NCBI RefSeq assembly: GCF_947648125.1
Contig: NZ_CANSMR010000008.1
Coordinates: forward strand, 62,001-126,000
Source of the DNA: an uncultured Bradyrhizobium sp.
GTDB taxonomy: Bacteria > Pseudomonadota > Alphaproteobacteria > Rhizobiales > Xanthobacteraceae
Direction of reading: 5' to 3'
DNA length: 64,000 bases
How positions within the stretch are numbered: position 1 is the first letter of the stretch; every line of letters begins with the position of its first letter. Of this stretch, positions 36,420 to 45,703 are shown one piece after another. The translations under genes were made by a program, and so were the position numbers. Under the pieces are notes generated by a model. It was not told the DNA's origin, did no database searches, and was given only the letters and a program-made list of their open reading frames with translations.

Positions 36420-36836
36420 ATGCTGAAGGAATTCCGCGAGTTCGCCATGAAGGGCAATGTCGTCGACCTCGCCGTCGCCGTCATCATCGGTGCAGCCTTC
36501 GGCGCGATCGTCACCTCGCTGGTCGGCGACATCATCATGCCGATCATCGGCGCGATCACGGGCGGACTCGATTTCTCCAACTATTTCACCGGGCTTTCCA
36601 AGGCCGTCACGGCGACCAACCTGGCCGACGCGAAGAAGCAGGGCGCCGTGCTGGCCTGGGGCAACTTCCTGACGCTGACGCTGAACTTCCTGATCGTCGC
36701 CTTCGTGCTGTTCATGGTCATTCGCGTCATGAGCCAGTTCAAGCGCAAGGATGAGGCCAAGCCCGCCGAGCCGCCGAAGCCGTCCGACGAGGTCGTGCTG
36801 CTGACGGAAATCCGCGACCTCCTCAAGAAGGGCTAA
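36420..36836 (+). CDS. mscL: Large-conductance mechanosensitive channel
   Basis: A 138-residue two-helix channel protein: [20 protein letters not shown] at the start, TM1 ([25 protein letters not shown]), a periplasmic loop and TM2 ([19 protein letters not shown]), then a charged helix with the ending [11 protein letters not shown]. It opens under membrane tension to release solutes on osmotic downshock. The ATG at 36420 has AGGGG six bases upstream and gives the standard N-terminus; two earlier in-frame starts exist (36378 and 36414). Confidence 0.95.
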   Translation: MLKEFREFAMKGNVVDLAVAVIIGAAFGAIVTSLVGDIIMPIIGAITGGLDFSNYFTGLSKAVTATNLADAKKQGAVLAWGNFLTLTLNFLIVAFVLFMVIRVMSQFKRKDEAKPAEPPKPSDEVVLLTEIRDLLKKG

Positions 36837-36837
36837 C

Positions 36838-37311
36838 GTGGCCGACAAGAACGAACGTCCGATCAAGGTTGTCGCTGAAAACCGAAAGGCCCGCTTCAAC
36901 TACGCCATCGAGGATACGGTCGAGGCCGGCATTTCGCTGACCGGCACCGAGGTGAAGTCGATCCGCAGCGGCAAGAGCACGATTGCGGAATCCTATGCGG
37001 ATTCCAAGGACGGCGAGATCTGGCTGATCAACGCCAATATCCCGGAATATCTCCAGGCCAACCGCTTCAACCACGAGCCGAAGCGGCCGCGCAAACTCCT
37101 GCTGCATCGCAAACAGATCAACAAGCTGCTTGGCGCCGTCGACCGCGAGGGCATGACGCTCATTCCGCTGAAGCTGTACTTCAACGAGCGCGGCCGTGCC
37201 AAACTGCTGCTCGCGGTCGCCAAGGGCAAGAAGCTGCACGACAAGCGCGAGTCCGAGAAGAAGCGTGACTGGGGCCGCGAAAAGGGCCGCCTGATGCGAG
37301 CGCGGGGCTAA
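36838..37311 (+). CDS. smpB: SsrA-binding protein SmpB
   Basis: The 157-residue protein binds tmRNA and brings it to stalled ribosomes. [37 protein letters not shown] and the basic C-terminal tail ([21 protein letters not shown]) that enters the empty mRNA channel are characteristic. It starts with GTG, one base after the mscL stop, so translation is probably coupled. Confidence 0.97.
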   Translation: MADKNERPIKVVAENRKARFNYAIEDTVEAGISLTGTEVKSIRSGKSTIAESYADSKDGEIWLINANIPEYLQANRFNHEPKRPRKLLLHRKQINKLLGAVDREGMTLIPLKLYFNERGRAKLLLAVAKGKKLHDKRESEKKRDWGREKGRLMRARG

Positions 37312-37387
37312 GGCGCGTAGCGAATGGCGAGTGGCGCATAGGGCAGGATATTCGCCACGCACCATTCGCTGGTTCTCGGAGCAAGAC

Positions 37388-37969
37388 ATGACTCAACCGA
37401 GCCTTACTGACGTCGACTGGAGCAAGATCCCGGCACCCACGGACGATGGTGGTGCCGCGCATCTGACCGGCATGACGATCCCGCCGGTCAGGCTGCGCGC
37501 CACCGACGACACCTCGGTGGCGCTGTCGGCGCTCGAGGGCCGCACCGTGGTGTTCGCCTATCCGCGAACCGGCGAGCCCGGCAAGATCGGGCTGGTCGAC
37601 GATTGGGACATGATCCCGGGGGCCCGCGGCTGTACGCCGCAGACCTGCGCCTTCCGCGACCTGTTCGCCGACCTGAAGGCGGCTGGTGCCGCCCAGGTGT
37701 TCGGGCTGTCGACGCAGAGCAATGCGTACCAGACCGAGATGGCGTCGCGCCTGCATCTGCCGTTCCCGGTGCTGTCGGACGAAGCGCTGGAACTGACGCA
37801 CACGCTGAGATTGCCGACGATGTCGGTGGCGGGCCTGACGCTGATCAAGCGGCTTGCGCTCATCATCGACGATGCGCGCATCACGCACGTGTTCTATCCG
37901 GTGTTCCCGCCCGACCGGAACGCCGGCGACGTGCTGGAATGGCTGAAGGACAATCCGCCGAAGGGTTAA
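37388..37969 (+). CDS. Peroxiredoxin, PrxQ/BCP-like with insertion
   Basis: A 193-residue thioredoxin-fold protein. The peroxidatic Cys82 and a second Cys87 in GCTPQTCAFRD have the five-residue spacing of PrxQ/BCP proteins. Compared with those, about 16 residues (GKIGLVDDWDMIPGAR) are inserted between the FAYPRTGEPG strand and the active-site helix. It should reduce hydrogen peroxide or organic hydroperoxides in the cytoplasm. GGAGCAAGAC precedes the ATG. It follows smpB by 76 bp and may be separately transcribed. Confidence 0.85.
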   Translation: MTQPSLTDVDWSKIPAPTDDGGAAHLTGMTIPPVRLRATDDTSVALSALEGRTVVFAYPRTGEPGKIGLVDDWDMIPGARGCTPQTCAFRDLFADLKAAGAAQVFGLSTQSNAYQTEMASRLHLPFPVLSDEALELTHTLRLPTMSVAGLTLIKRLALIIDDARITHVFYPVFPPDRNAGDVLEWLKDNPPKG

Positions 37970-38010
37970 GACGCTTTCGCGCGAAGTGGATACCGGTTCG
38001 CGAAGTGGAT
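37970..38010. repeat. Partial intergenic repeat, inverted relative to 23464-23517
   Basis: GACGCTTTCGCGCGAAGTGG, then ATACCGGTTCGCG, read on the other strand, matches the right half of the element at 23464-23517. A short internal duplication (GCGAAGTGGATA twice) is present. It lies in the convergent gap between the peroxiredoxin and uracil-DNA glycosylase genes. Confidence 0.6.
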
Positions 38011-38024
38011 AGCGGGAGAAGGCG

Positions 38025-38684
38025 CTAGCCGAGCTCCTTCCGCACGGTCGCGAAGACCTTGCGGAACATGTCGGTCGTCAGCACGCCTGTGTTGGTGTTG
38101 TAGCGCGAGCAGTGGTAGCTGTCGTAGAGCTTGAATGGGCCCGCGCTATGCACGGCGCCGTGCACGAAGGGCGCGGCAGCCAGACGAATATCCAGCGCCT
38201 TCAACGTTGATTCATGGGCGATTCGCCCGAGCAGCACGATCGCGCGCAGCTTCGGCATCGTGGCGATGGTGGCGCGGAGGAATTGCCGGCAGGTGTTGAT
38301 CTCGGCCGGCAGCGGCTTGTTTTGCGGCGGCACGCAGCGCACCGCGTTGCTGATCCGGCAGTCCACCAGCTTCAAGCCGTCGTCCGGGCGCGCCTGATAG
38401 ACGCCGCTGGCGAAGCCATATTCGAGCAAGGTCGCGTAGAGCAGGTCGCCGGCGTAATCGCCGGTGAACGGACGGCCGGTGCGGTTGGCGCCTTGCATGC
38501 CCGGCGCGAGCCCGACGATCAACAGCCGCGCATTCGGATCGCCAAACGATTCCACCGGCGAGTTGAACCAGTCCGGGTGGAGCGCGCGGGCCTGCGCGCG
38601 GAAGTCGGCCAGCCTGACACAGAGCTGACAGTTGCTGTCGGGGCGCGTAGGTGCGGCGACGAGATTACTCGTCGAAATCGTCAT
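38025..38684 (-). CDS. Uracil-DNA glycosylase, family 5 (UdgB-type)
   Basis: A 219-residue DNA repair enzyme removing uracil and some deaminated purines. GLAPGMQGANRTGRPFTGDYAGDLLY is the family 5 active-site motif, and cysteines in NCQLCVRL, VRCVPPQ and NTCRQF fit the iron-sulfur cluster of this family. HSAGPFKLYDSYHCSRYNTNTG is the second motif. GGGGAG precedes the ATG. Its start overlaps the end of the NYN-domain gene by 20 bases, so the two are an operon. Confidence 0.9.
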   Translation of the reverse strand: MTISTSNLVAAPTRPDSNCQLCVRLADFRAQARALHPDWFNSPVESFGDPNARLLIVGLAPGMQGANRTGRPFTGDYAGDLLYATLLEYGFASGVYQARPDDGLKLVDCRISNAVRCVPPQNKPLPAEINTCRQFLRATIATMPKLRAIVLLGRIAHESTLKALDIRLAAAPFVHGAVHSAGPFKLYDSYHCSRYNTNTGVLTTDMFRKVFATVRKELG

Positions 38685-39297
38685 CGGCTCCCCGAGGGGC
38701 CATGGTGGTCGCACGCTGCAGGAATTGCGGGGAGTGGTGACGCGGTTCGCGCGGGGCCGGACGTTCTGACGGATCGCGGCCAAGCTTGGATTGCAGCTCG
38801 ACGAGGTCGGTGAAGACGTCGGCCTGGCGGCGCAGCTCGTCGGCGATCATCGGCGGCTGGCTCGCAATGGTGGAGATCACGGTGACCCGAACGCCGCGGC
38901 GCTGCACGGCTTCGACCAGCGAGCGGAAGTCGCCGTCGCCGGAAAACAGAATCATCTGGTCGATGTGCTCGGCCAGCTCCATGGCATCGACGGCGAGCTC
39001 GATGTCCATATTGCCCTTCACCTTGCGGCGGCCGCTGGCGTCGATGAATTCCTTGGTCGCTTTGGTGACCACGGTGTAGCCGTTGTAGTCGAGCCAATCG
39101 ATCAGCGGACGGATCGACGAATATTCCTGATCCTCGATGATCGCCGTGTAGTAGAACGCGCGAAGCAGCGTGCCGCGACTCTGGAATTCCTTGAGGAGGC
39201 GCTTGTAGTCGATGTCGAAGCCCAGCGTCTTTGCGGTTGCGTAAAGATTGGCTCCGTCGATGAAGAGCGCGATCTTGTTGGAAACAGGTGACGACAT
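38665..39297 (-). CDS. NYN domain protein (LabA/DUF88-like, putative RNase)
   Basis: A 210-residue protein with a PIN-like NYN fold: KIALFIDGANLYATAKTLGFDIDYKRLLKEF at the N-terminus, KGNMDIELAVDAME and LFSGDGDFRSLVEAVQRRGVRVTVIS carrying the conserved acidic residues of a metal-dependent nuclease. The C-terminal 40 residues are polar and disordered-looking. It is well conserved in alphaproteobacteria near smpB/rpoZ. An RNA-processing or degradation role is expected by family; the target is unknown. The ATG at 39297 follows a TTG in frame. Confidence 0.88.
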   Translation of the reverse strand: MSSPVSNKIALFIDGANLYATAKTLGFDIDYKRLLKEFQSRGTLLRAFYYTAIIEDQEYSSIRPLIDWLDYNGYTVVTKATKEFIDASGRRKVKGNMDIELAVDAMELAEHIDQMILFSGDGDFRSLVEAVQRRGVRVTVISTIASQPPMIADELRRQADVFTDLVELQSKLGRDPSERPAPREPRHHSPQFLQRATTMAPRGADDDFDE

Positions 39298-39657
39298 CAA
39301 AGTGTTCTCGCGTGGTTGTTAGTGTTCTTAGCGCGGCGGTGATCAACCGCGCGTAAATTCCGGCGTTGCTGCCTAAAGTTCTGTGAATCTTTCCCCACGA
39401 CAGTCACCACCGCAATTATGGTGAGGCGAGGGCAAAAAGCCTAGACCTTTGACATTGCAATGAAGAGATTTACTTGCCTGGGACAGCAACCTAGCCATGT
39501 CGTCAGACGCTCCGGCCCTTCTGGCCCCGGCAGAGGGGGTTATCAGAGCCTGTTGGGAAGGCAAATCACAAATTTTACCTTGCGAAACGGGGGCTAGCCC
39601 TATAACTAACCCTCATAACCTACATGTTCGGTCCCTTTTACCACGGAGCGCCTCGAG
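39298..39657. promoter_or_regulatory. Divergent promoter region of the NYN gene and rpoZ
   Basis: The 360-bp gap holds no gene that I trust. A likely rpoZ promoter is CTTGCG (39579-39584) and TATAAC (39601-39606) with 16 bases between. A TTGACATTGCAATGAA motif lies near 39448; an almost identical sequence is found upstream of lepB near 43889. The region is A/T-richer than its neighbours. Confidence 0.5.
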
Positions 39658-40050
39658 ATGGCTCGCGTCACCGTCGAAGATTGCATTGATAAGGTCGACA
39701 ATCGTTTCGACCTCGTCCTGTTGGCTGCGCATCGTGCCCGGATGATCTCGTCGGGATCGCAACTCACGGTTGATCGCGACAACGATAAGAACCCGGTCGT
39801 TTCGCTGCGCGAGATCGCCGATTCGACGATCTCGCCGGAGGACCTGAAAGAGGAACTCGTGCACTCGCTGCAGAAGTTCGTCGAGGTCGACGAGCCCGAG
39901 CCGGACACGGTGCCGCTGATCGGTTCCGCCGGTGCCAGCGTCGACGCCGACGACACCGAGGTCGCGGTCGAGCGCATGACCGAGGAAGAGCTGCTGAAGG
40001 GCCTCGAGGGCCTGGCGCCCCCGGAAGAGCAGCCCGAGGAAGACGAGTAG
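39658..40050 (+). CDS. rpoZ: DNA-directed RNA polymerase omega subunit
   Basis: The 130-residue protein begins [20 protein letters not shown], the omega signature, with [11 protein letters not shown] and the [10 protein letters not shown] block following. The C-terminal half is acidic (PDTVPLIGS... [11 protein letters not shown] ... EEDE), as in other alphaproteobacteria. Omega aids assembly of RNA polymerase and forms part of a ppGpp site, which fits its position before the ppGpp synthetase gene. A strong terminator follows. Confidence 0.97.
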   Translation: MARVTVEDCIDKVDNRFDLVLLAAHRARMISSGSQLTVDRDNDKNPVVSLREIADSTISPEDLKEELVHSLQKFVEVDEPEPDTVPLIGSAGASVDADDTEVAVERMTEEELLKGLEGLAPPEEQPEEDE

Positions 40051-40085
40051 GCTCGTCGTTCGGCTCCGCATCTCGGATCAATTTG

Positions 40086-40124
40086 CCAAAGGCCCGGATA
40101 TTGCTCCGGGCCTTTGCTTTTGTT
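40086..40124 (+). terminator. Rho-independent terminator after rpoZ
   Basis: A 10-bp perfect stem (AAAGGCCCGG/CCGGGCCTTT) with an eight-base loop is followed by GCTTTTGTT. It lies 36 bp after the rpoZ stop and separates rpoZ from rsh transcription. A TTGACA hexamer just after it (40123-40128) may be the -35 of the rsh promoter. Confidence 0.9.
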
Positions 40125-40268
40125 GACAATTTCGCTGTTACGGTGCGTCCTATGCGGGCGCGGGAAATTGAATGGTTCCAGGGCCCGCGCGGGGTGCAGC
40201 TTCGTTCGAAAGCGCACTAGATTGAGGAAGAAGGGACGTTCCGGTCCCGCGCAAGAGGCAGCGAGTTC

Positions 40269-42560
40269 ATGGCGTATCGACGCCGCAGTTCCATCCAGAT
40301 GCAGGCTGCAACCGAAACGGTCGCGGTGGCGCCGGCGTCGTCCGCGGCGGAGAGGCCGGCCAAGCCGCGGACCCGCATGATGCGACAATATGACCTCGTC
40401 GAGCGCGTCCGGTCCTATAACCCCGACACCAACGAGGACCTGCTCAACCGCGCCTACGTCTACGCCATGAAGGCGCACGGCACGCAGACGCGCGCCTCCG
40501 GCGATCCCTATTTCTCGCATCCGCTCGAGGTTGCCGCGATCCTCACCAACCTCAAGCTCGACGACGCCACGATCGTGGCGGCGCTGTTGCACGACACGAT
40601 CGAGGACACCGAGGCGACGCGGGCCGAGATCGATAACGTGTTCGGCCACGAGATCGGCGCGCTGGTCGAGGGCCTGACCAAGCTGAAGCGGCTGGAGCTG
40701 GTGTCGCGCGAGGCCAAGCAGGCCGAGAATTTGCGCAAGCTGCTGCTTGCCATCGCCGACGACGTCCGCGTGCTGCTGATCAAGCTCGCCGACCGCCTGC
40801 ACAACATGCGCACGCTGGAATTCGTGCCGCCGGCCTCGCGCCGCCGCATCGCCGAGGAAACGCTGGATATCTATGCGCCGCTGGCCGGCCGCATGGGTAT
40901 GCAGGAGATGCGCGGGGAGCTGGAGGACCTGTCGTTCTTCGTACTCGATCCCGAGGCCTATGCGGTGGTCAAGCAGCGGCTCGATTCACTGGCCGAGCGC
41001 AACCGCAACCTGATCGGCGAGATCGAAACCCAGCTCTCCAAGAACCTGCAGAAGAACGGCATCACAGCGCGGGTGTTCGGCCGCCGCAAGCAGCCGTTTT
41101 CGATCTGGACCAAGATGGAGCGCAAGTCGGTCGGCTTCGAGCAGCTGTCCGACATCTACGGCTTCCGCGTCATCCTCGACGATGTCGGCGCCTGCTACCG
41201 CGCGCTCGGCATTGTCCACACCACCTGGCCGGTCGTGCCGGGCCGCTTCAAGGACTACATCTCGACCCCGAAGCAGAACGACTACCGGTCGATCCACACC
41301 ACCGTGATCGGACCGGGCAAGCAGCGAGTCGAGTTGCAGATCCGCACCGAGGAGATGAACCAGATCGCCGAGTTCGGCATCGCCGCGCATGCCTTCTACA
41401 AGGAGGGGGCGGGCTCGCCGCATGAGCGGCTGAAGCACGAGTCCAACGCCTTCGCCTGGCTGCGCCACACCATCGGCATCCTCTCGGAGAGCTCCAATCC
41501 CGAAGAATTCCTTGAGCACACCAAGCTCGAGCTGTTCCACGACCAGGTGTTCTGCTTCACGCCGAAGGGCAAGCTGATCGCGCTGCCGCGCAACGCCAAC
41601 GTGATCGACTTCGCCTATGCCGTGCACACCGGTGTCGGCAACAGCGCGGTCGGCTGCAAGATCAACGGCAAGTTCGCGCCGCTGTCCTCCGAGCTGCAGA
41701 ACGGCGACGAGGTCGAGGTGCTGACGTCGAAGGCGCAGTCGGCGCCGCCGTCGGCCTGGGAAGCGCTCGCCCGCACCGGCAAGGCGCGCGCCGCGATCCG
41801 GCGTGCCACCCGTGATGCGGTACGCGACCAGTATGCCGGCCTCGGCCGCCGCATCGTCGACCGCCTGTTTGCCCGCGCCAAGATCGAATATGCCGACGAC
41901 AAGCTGAAGGGCGCCTTGCCGCGGCTCGCGCGCACCTCGATCGAGGACGTGATGGCCTCCGTCGGACGTGGCGAGATCAAGGCCTCAGACGTCGCGCGCG
42001 CGATGTATCCCGACTACAAGGAAGAGCGGCTGGTGCGCTATGGCGCCAAGAAGGGGCTCGCCGCCAAGCTGAAGACGCAGACCCCGCCGCATCCGGCGCG
42101 CGCCACGTCGGTGATCCCGGTGCGTGGCATCAATTCCGACCTGCCGGTGAAGTTCGCGCCGAACGGCGGCGCCGTGCCGGGCGATCGGATCGTCGGCATC
42201 GTCACGGCGGGCGAGGGGATCACGATTTATCCGATCCAGTCACCGGCGCTGAAGGATTTCGAGGAGGAGCCGGAGCGCTGGCTCGACGTGCGCTGGGACA
42301 TCGACGAGACCATGCCGCAGCGCTTCCCCGCGCGCATCCTGGTCCACAATGTCAACGAGCCGGGCAGCCTCGCCCAGATCGCGACCGTGATCGCCGAGCA
42401 CGACGGCAATATCGACAATATCCACATGTCGCGCCAATCGCCTGATTTCACGGAGCTGACCATCGATCTTGAGGTCTATGACCTCAAGCATCTCAGCGCT
42501 ATCATCGCGCAGTTGCGCGCCAAGGCCGTCGTTGCACGGGTCGAACGCGTCAACGGGTAA
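40269..42560 (+). CDS. rsh: Bifunctional (p)ppGpp synthetase/hydrolase Rsh (RelA/SpoT)
   Basis: A 763-residue protein with the full long-RSH architecture. The HD hydrolase domain has YFSHPLEVAAIL and ALLHDTIEDT (His84, His108-Asp109). The synthetase domain has RFKDYISTPKQNDYRSIHT; RFKD rather than EFDD points to a bifunctional, magnesium-type enzyme. TGS (HDQVFCFTPKGKLIALPRNANVIDFAYAVHT) and C-terminal ACT domains follow. About 37 extra residues precede the usual N-terminus (MMRQYDLVERV), so a start at Met37 or Met38 is possible. It controls the stringent response. It is the sole long RSH gene here. Confidence 0.96.
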   Translation: MAYRRRSSIQMQAATETVAVAPASSAAERPAKPRTRMMRQYDLVERVRSYNPDTNEDLLNRAYVYAMKAHGTQTRASGDPYFSHPLEVAAILTNLKLDDATIVAALLHDTIEDTEATRAEIDNVFGHEIGALVEGLTKLKRLELVSREAKQAENLRKLLLAIADDVRVLLIKLADRLHNMRTLEFVPPASRRRIAEETLDIYAPLAGRMGMQEMRGELEDLSFFVLDPEAYAVVKQRLDSLAERNRNLIGEIETQLSKNLQKNGITARVFGRRKQPFSIWTKMERKSVGFEQLSDIYGFRVILDDVGACYRALGIVHTTWPVVPGRFKDYISTPKQNDYRSIHTTVIGPGKQRVELQIRTEEMNQIAEFGIAAHAFYKEGAGSPHERLKHESNAFAWLRHTIGILSESSNPEEFLEHTKLELFHDQVFCFTPKGKLIALPRNANVIDFAYAVHTGVGNSAVGCKINGKFAPLSSELQNGDEVEVLTSKAQSAPPSAWEALARTGKARAAIRRATRDAVRDQYAGLGRRIVDRLFARAKIEYADDKLKGALPRLARTSIEDVMASVGRGEIKASDVARAMYPDYKEERLVRYGAKKGLAAKLKTQTPPHPARATSVIPVRGINSDLPVKFAPNGGAVPGDRIVGIVTAGEGITIYPIQSPALKDFEEEPERWLDVRWDIDETMPQRFPARILVHNVNEPGSLAQIATVIAEHDGNIDNIHMSRQSPDFTELTIDLEVYDLKHLSAIIAQLRAKAVVARVERVNG

Positions 42561-42653
42561 AGATGCATGCGCGGGGCATAGGCGAGCGGAAGCGACGCCG
42601 TTCTTCGGACGCCTATGGCTGCGCATGGCAGGCTAGAATTGCAGGTTAGAGAA

Positions 42654-43427
42654 ATGTCAAAGGCTGCTCCGCTCCGTCTCGGTATCAATGTCGATCACGT
42701 CGCGACGCTTCGTAATGCGCGGGGCGGGGCGCGGCCCGATCCGGTGCGGCTGGCGCTTGCCGCGATCGCGGCCGGCGCCGACGGCATCACCGCGCATTTG
42801 CGCGAGGATCGCCGTCACATCCGCGACGAGGACATGGCGCGGCTCAAGGCCGAGATATCCAAGCCGCTGAATTTCGAGATGGCGGCGACCGACGACATGC
42901 TGCGGATTTCGCTCGCCACCAAGCCGCACGCCGTTTGTCTGGTGCCGGAGCGGCGCCAGGAACTCACCACCGAAGGCGGCCTCGACGTGGTCGGTCAGCA
43001 CAATGCGCTGGCGCCGTTCATCGCGCGGCTCAATGATGCCGGCATCCGGGTCTCGCTGTTCATCGCCGCCGATCCCAGGCAGATCGAGATGGCCGCGCAG
43101 CTGAAGGCGCCGGTGATCGAGATCCACACCGGCGGCTGGTGCGACGCTGTGGTCGACGGTCACAAGGACAAGGCTGAGGCCGAATGGAAGCGCATGGTCG
43201 CCGGCGCCAAGCTCGCGCAGGCGGCCGGGCTCGAGGTCCATGCCGGCCACGGGCTCGACTATGAGACCGCGGAGACGATCTCCGCGCTGCCCGAAATCCG
43301 CGAGCTCAACATCGGCTATTTCATGATGGGCGAGGCGCTGTTCGTCGGCATCGCCGCCACGGTGCGCGAGATGCGTGCGGCAATGGACCGCGGCCGTGCC
43401 AGGGCGCAAGGTGCGGTCAGCGCATGA
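42654..43427 (+). CDS. pdxJ: Pyridoxine 5'-phosphate synthase
   Basis: The 257-residue TIM-barrel enzyme makes pyridoxine phosphate from deoxyxylulose phosphate and aminoacetone phosphate derivatives. [18 protein letters not shown], the HLREDRRHI motif, [11 protein letters not shown], and [10 protein letters not shown] near the C-terminus are typical. The ATG at 42654 with AGGTTAGAG upstream gives the standard start. Its TGA overlaps the acpS ATG, a conserved pdxJ-acpS coupling. Confidence 0.97.
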   Translation: MSKAAPLRLGINVDHVATLRNARGGARPDPVRLALAAIAAGADGITAHLREDRRHIRDEDMARLKAEISKPLNFEMAATDDMLRISLATKPHAVCLVPERRQELTTEGGLDVVGQHNALAPFIARLNDAGIRVSLFIAADPRQIEMAAQLKAPVIEIHTGGWCDAVVDGHKDKAEAEWKRMVAGAKLAQAAGLEVHAGHGLDYETAETISALPEIRELNIGYFMMGEALFVGIAATVREMRAAMDRGRARAQGAVSA

Positions 43428-43840
43428 TCATCGGCATCGGCTCCGACCTGATCGACATCACCCGGATTGCGAAGGTGATCGAGCGCCACGGCGAGCGATT
43501 CCTCGATCGCATCTTCACCGACGCCGAGCGCGCCAAGGCGATGCGCCGTGCCAACAGCGAAAAGATGGTGGTCGCAACCTACGCCAAGCGGTTCGCCGCG
43601 AAGGAAGCTTGCTCCAAGGCACTCGGCACCGGTATCCGGCGCGGGGTGTGGTGGAAGGACATGGGGGTGGTGAACCTGCCGGGAGGGCGGCCGTCGATGC
43701 GGCTGACCGGCGGGGCGCTGGCCCGGCTCCAGGAGCTGACACCCGAGGGCATGCAGGCGCAGATCGACCTTTCGATCACGGACGATTGGCCGCTGGCGCA
43801 GGCCTTCGTCATAATTTCGGCGGTTGCTCCCGCCAGATGA
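43424..43840 (+). CDS. acpS: Holo-[acyl-carrier-protein] synthase
   Basis: A 138-residue phosphopantetheinyl transferase that activates acyl carrier protein. [14 protein letters not shown] holds the metal-binding Asp and [21 protein letters not shown] the second motif with Glu and Lys. It is translationally coupled to pdxJ through an ATGA overlap. The 283-bp gap that follows, before lepB, includes the TTGACATTTCAATGAA motif near 43889. Confidence 0.96.
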   Translation: MIIGIGSDLIDITRIAKVIERHGERFLDRIFTDAERAKAMRRANSEKMVVATYAKRFAAKEACSKALGTGIRRGVWWKDMGVVNLPGGRPSMRLTGGALARLQELTPEGMQAQIDLSITDDWPLAQAFVIISAVAPAR

Positions 43841-44123
43841 GCGGGTGGCGCCGGAATTTGCCAGAAAACTTCAGCAAACTAAAAAATCATTGACATTTCA
43901 ATGAATTGCGAAGTTTTGAGGCGGCGATTGATTGCGCCCCTGCGAACAACCGTCTAAAACGCCGCAGGGTATCGAGCGAGACGCGAATTCCAGGTTCAGG
44001 CCGGAATTTGCCCTCAAGATCAGAATCAAGGCCATTTTCCTCACGCGGGGGTCGAACGCTTCGCGTGGAGAGAACGTTCTGCCACCGCGTGGGCATCAGG
44101 GGCCTGCGGGAATTGGGAAAGCA

Positions 44124-44885
44124 ATGAGCGCGACCACCGGGACCAAATCTGAGAGCGGCTTGGGCGAGACCATCCGCGTCGTCATCCATGCCCTTCTGAT
44201 CGCGCTCGTCATCCGCACCTTCCTGTTCCAGCCGTTCAACATCCCCTCGGGTTCGATGAAGGCGACACTGCTGGTCGGCGACTACCTGTTCGTCTCGAAA
44301 TATTCCTATGGCTACAGCCACTATTCGATCCCGTTCTCGCCGAACATTTTCTCAGGGCGCATCTTCGGCTCGGAGCCGAACCGCGGCGACATCGTCGTGT
44401 TCCGCCTGCCGCGGGACGACTCCACCGACTACATCAAGCGCGTCATCGGTCTGCCGGGCGACCGCATCGAGGTTCGGAACGGGCTGCTCTACATCAACGA
44501 TGAGCCGATCAAGCGCGAGCGGCTGAGCGATTTCGTCGGCGAGGATCCCTGCGGCTCGGCGGACGCGACCGCCCGGGTCAAGCGCTGGAAGGAAACGCTG
44601 CCGAACGGCGTCAGCTATGAGTCGCTCGACTGCACCGACAACAGCTACATGGACAACACCATCGTCTACACCGTTCCGCCCGGGCATTTCTTCATGATGG
44701 GCGACAACCGCGACAACTCCACCGACAGCCGCTTCCTGTCGCAGGTCGGCTACGTGCCGTTCGAGAACATCATCGGGCGGGCCCAGATGATCTTCTTCTC
44801 GATCGCCGAGGGCGAGCAGGCCTGGATGATCTGGCGCTGGCCGTTCGCCGTGCGGTGGAATCGCCTATTCACCATCGTGCGATGA
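44124..44885 (+). CDS. lepB: Signal peptidase I
   Basis: The 253-residue protein has one N-terminal membrane anchor (VVIHALLIALVIRTFLF) and a periplasmic catalytic domain with the Ser-Lys dyad: Ser44 in PSGSMKATLL and Lys105 in YIKRVIGLPGD. MGDNRDNSTDSR is the third signature. It removes signal peptides from exported proteins. The ATG at 44124 follows GGGAAAGCA; the longer upstream frame lies in leader sequence. Its stop overlaps the rnc start (ATGA), the common lepB-rnc-era arrangement. Confidence 0.97.
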   Translation: MSATTGTKSESGLGETIRVVIHALLIALVIRTFLFQPFNIPSGSMKATLLVGDYLFVSKYSYGYSHYSIPFSPNIFSGRIFGSEPNRGDIVVFRLPRDDSTDYIKRVIGLPGDRIEVRNGLLYINDEPIKRERLSDFVGEDPCGSADATARVKRWKETLPNGVSYESLDCTDNSYMDNTIVYTVPPGHFFMMGDNRDNSTDSRFLSQVGYVPFENIIGRAQMIFFSIAEGEQAWMIWRWPFAVRWNRLFTIVR

Positions 44886-45703
44886 ACGACGATACCGCAG
44901 CCATCAACGATCAAGCGCCGACCGGCGAGCCGAGCCAAACGCCTGCCGCCGAAAGCACGGCCGCGCCGAAGAAGCGCCGCAGCAAGGCTGCCAAGGCGGC
45001 TGAAGAGAAGGCCGCGATCGCCGGCACCGAGGCGCGTATCGGGTATACGTTCTCGGATGCCGCGCTGCTGACCACCGCGTTCACCCACGTCTCTGCGCTG
45101 AAGCCCGCCACCCGCAACCGCGCCGACAGCTACCAGCGGCTGGAATTCCTCGGCGACCACGTGCTCGGGCTGATTGTGTCCGACATGCTGTTCCGGGCGT
45201 TCCCGAAGGCCGATGAGGGCGAATTGTCGAAGCGGCTCGCCGATCTCGTGCGCAAGGAAAGCTGCGCCGATGTCGCCAAGTCGCTCGGGTTGCTCGAGGA
45301 CATCAAGCTCGGCATGGTGAAGGCGGTCGAGGGCGCACGGCTTCGCAAGTCCGTGCTCGGCGATATCTGCGAAGCGGTGATCGGGGCGATCTTTCTCGAC
45401 GGCGGCTACGAGGCCGCGCGCCAGTTCGTCGAGCGCAACTGGACCGAGCGGATGCACAAACTGCGCCGGCCGCTGCGCGATCCCAAGACCGTTTTGCAGG
45501 AATGGGCGCAAGGCAAGGGATTGCCGACGCCGGTCTATCGCGAGGTCGAACGCACCGGCCCGCACCACGATCCACAATTCCGCGTTGCGGTTGACCTGCC
45601 GGGCCTGGCCTCCGCCGAGGGCCTCGGGGGCAACAAGCGCGCGGCCGAGAAAGCAGCAGCATCCGCGATGATCGAGCGTGAAGGCGTCGGCACCAATGAC
45701 TGA
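44882..45703 (+). CDS. rnc: Ribonuclease III
   Basis: The 273-residue double-strand-specific RNase processes rRNA and structured mRNAs. The signature RLEFLGDHVL is at residues 86-95 and a dsRNA-binding domain ends the protein (DPKTVLQEWAQGKGLPTPVYREVERTGPHHDPQFRVAV). Compared with E. coli (226 residues) it carries a ~48-residue Lys/Ala-rich extension at the N-terminus (AAPKKRRSKAAKAAEEKAA), seen in other Bradyrhizobium-like proteins. It overlaps lepB by four and era by eight bases. Confidence 0.96.
   Translation: MNDDTAAINDQAPTGEPSQTPAAESTAAPKKRRSKAAKAAEEKAAIAGTEARIGYTFSDAALLTTAFTHVSALKPATRNRADSYQRLEFLGDHVLGLIVSDMLFRAFPKADEGELSKRLADLVRKESCADVAKSLGLLEDIKLGMVKAVEGARLRKSVLGDICEAVIGAIFLDGGYEAARQFVERNWTERMHKLRRPLRDPKTVLQEWAQGKGLPTPVYREVERTGPHHDPQFRVAVDLPGLASAEGLGGNKRAAEKAAASAMIEREGVGTND

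Noticed and set aside
39497-39745. Plus-strand frame MSSDAPALLAPAEGV before rpoZ
   Set aside because: It contains the likely rpoZ promoter and runs into rpoZ out of frame; no ribosome-binding site.
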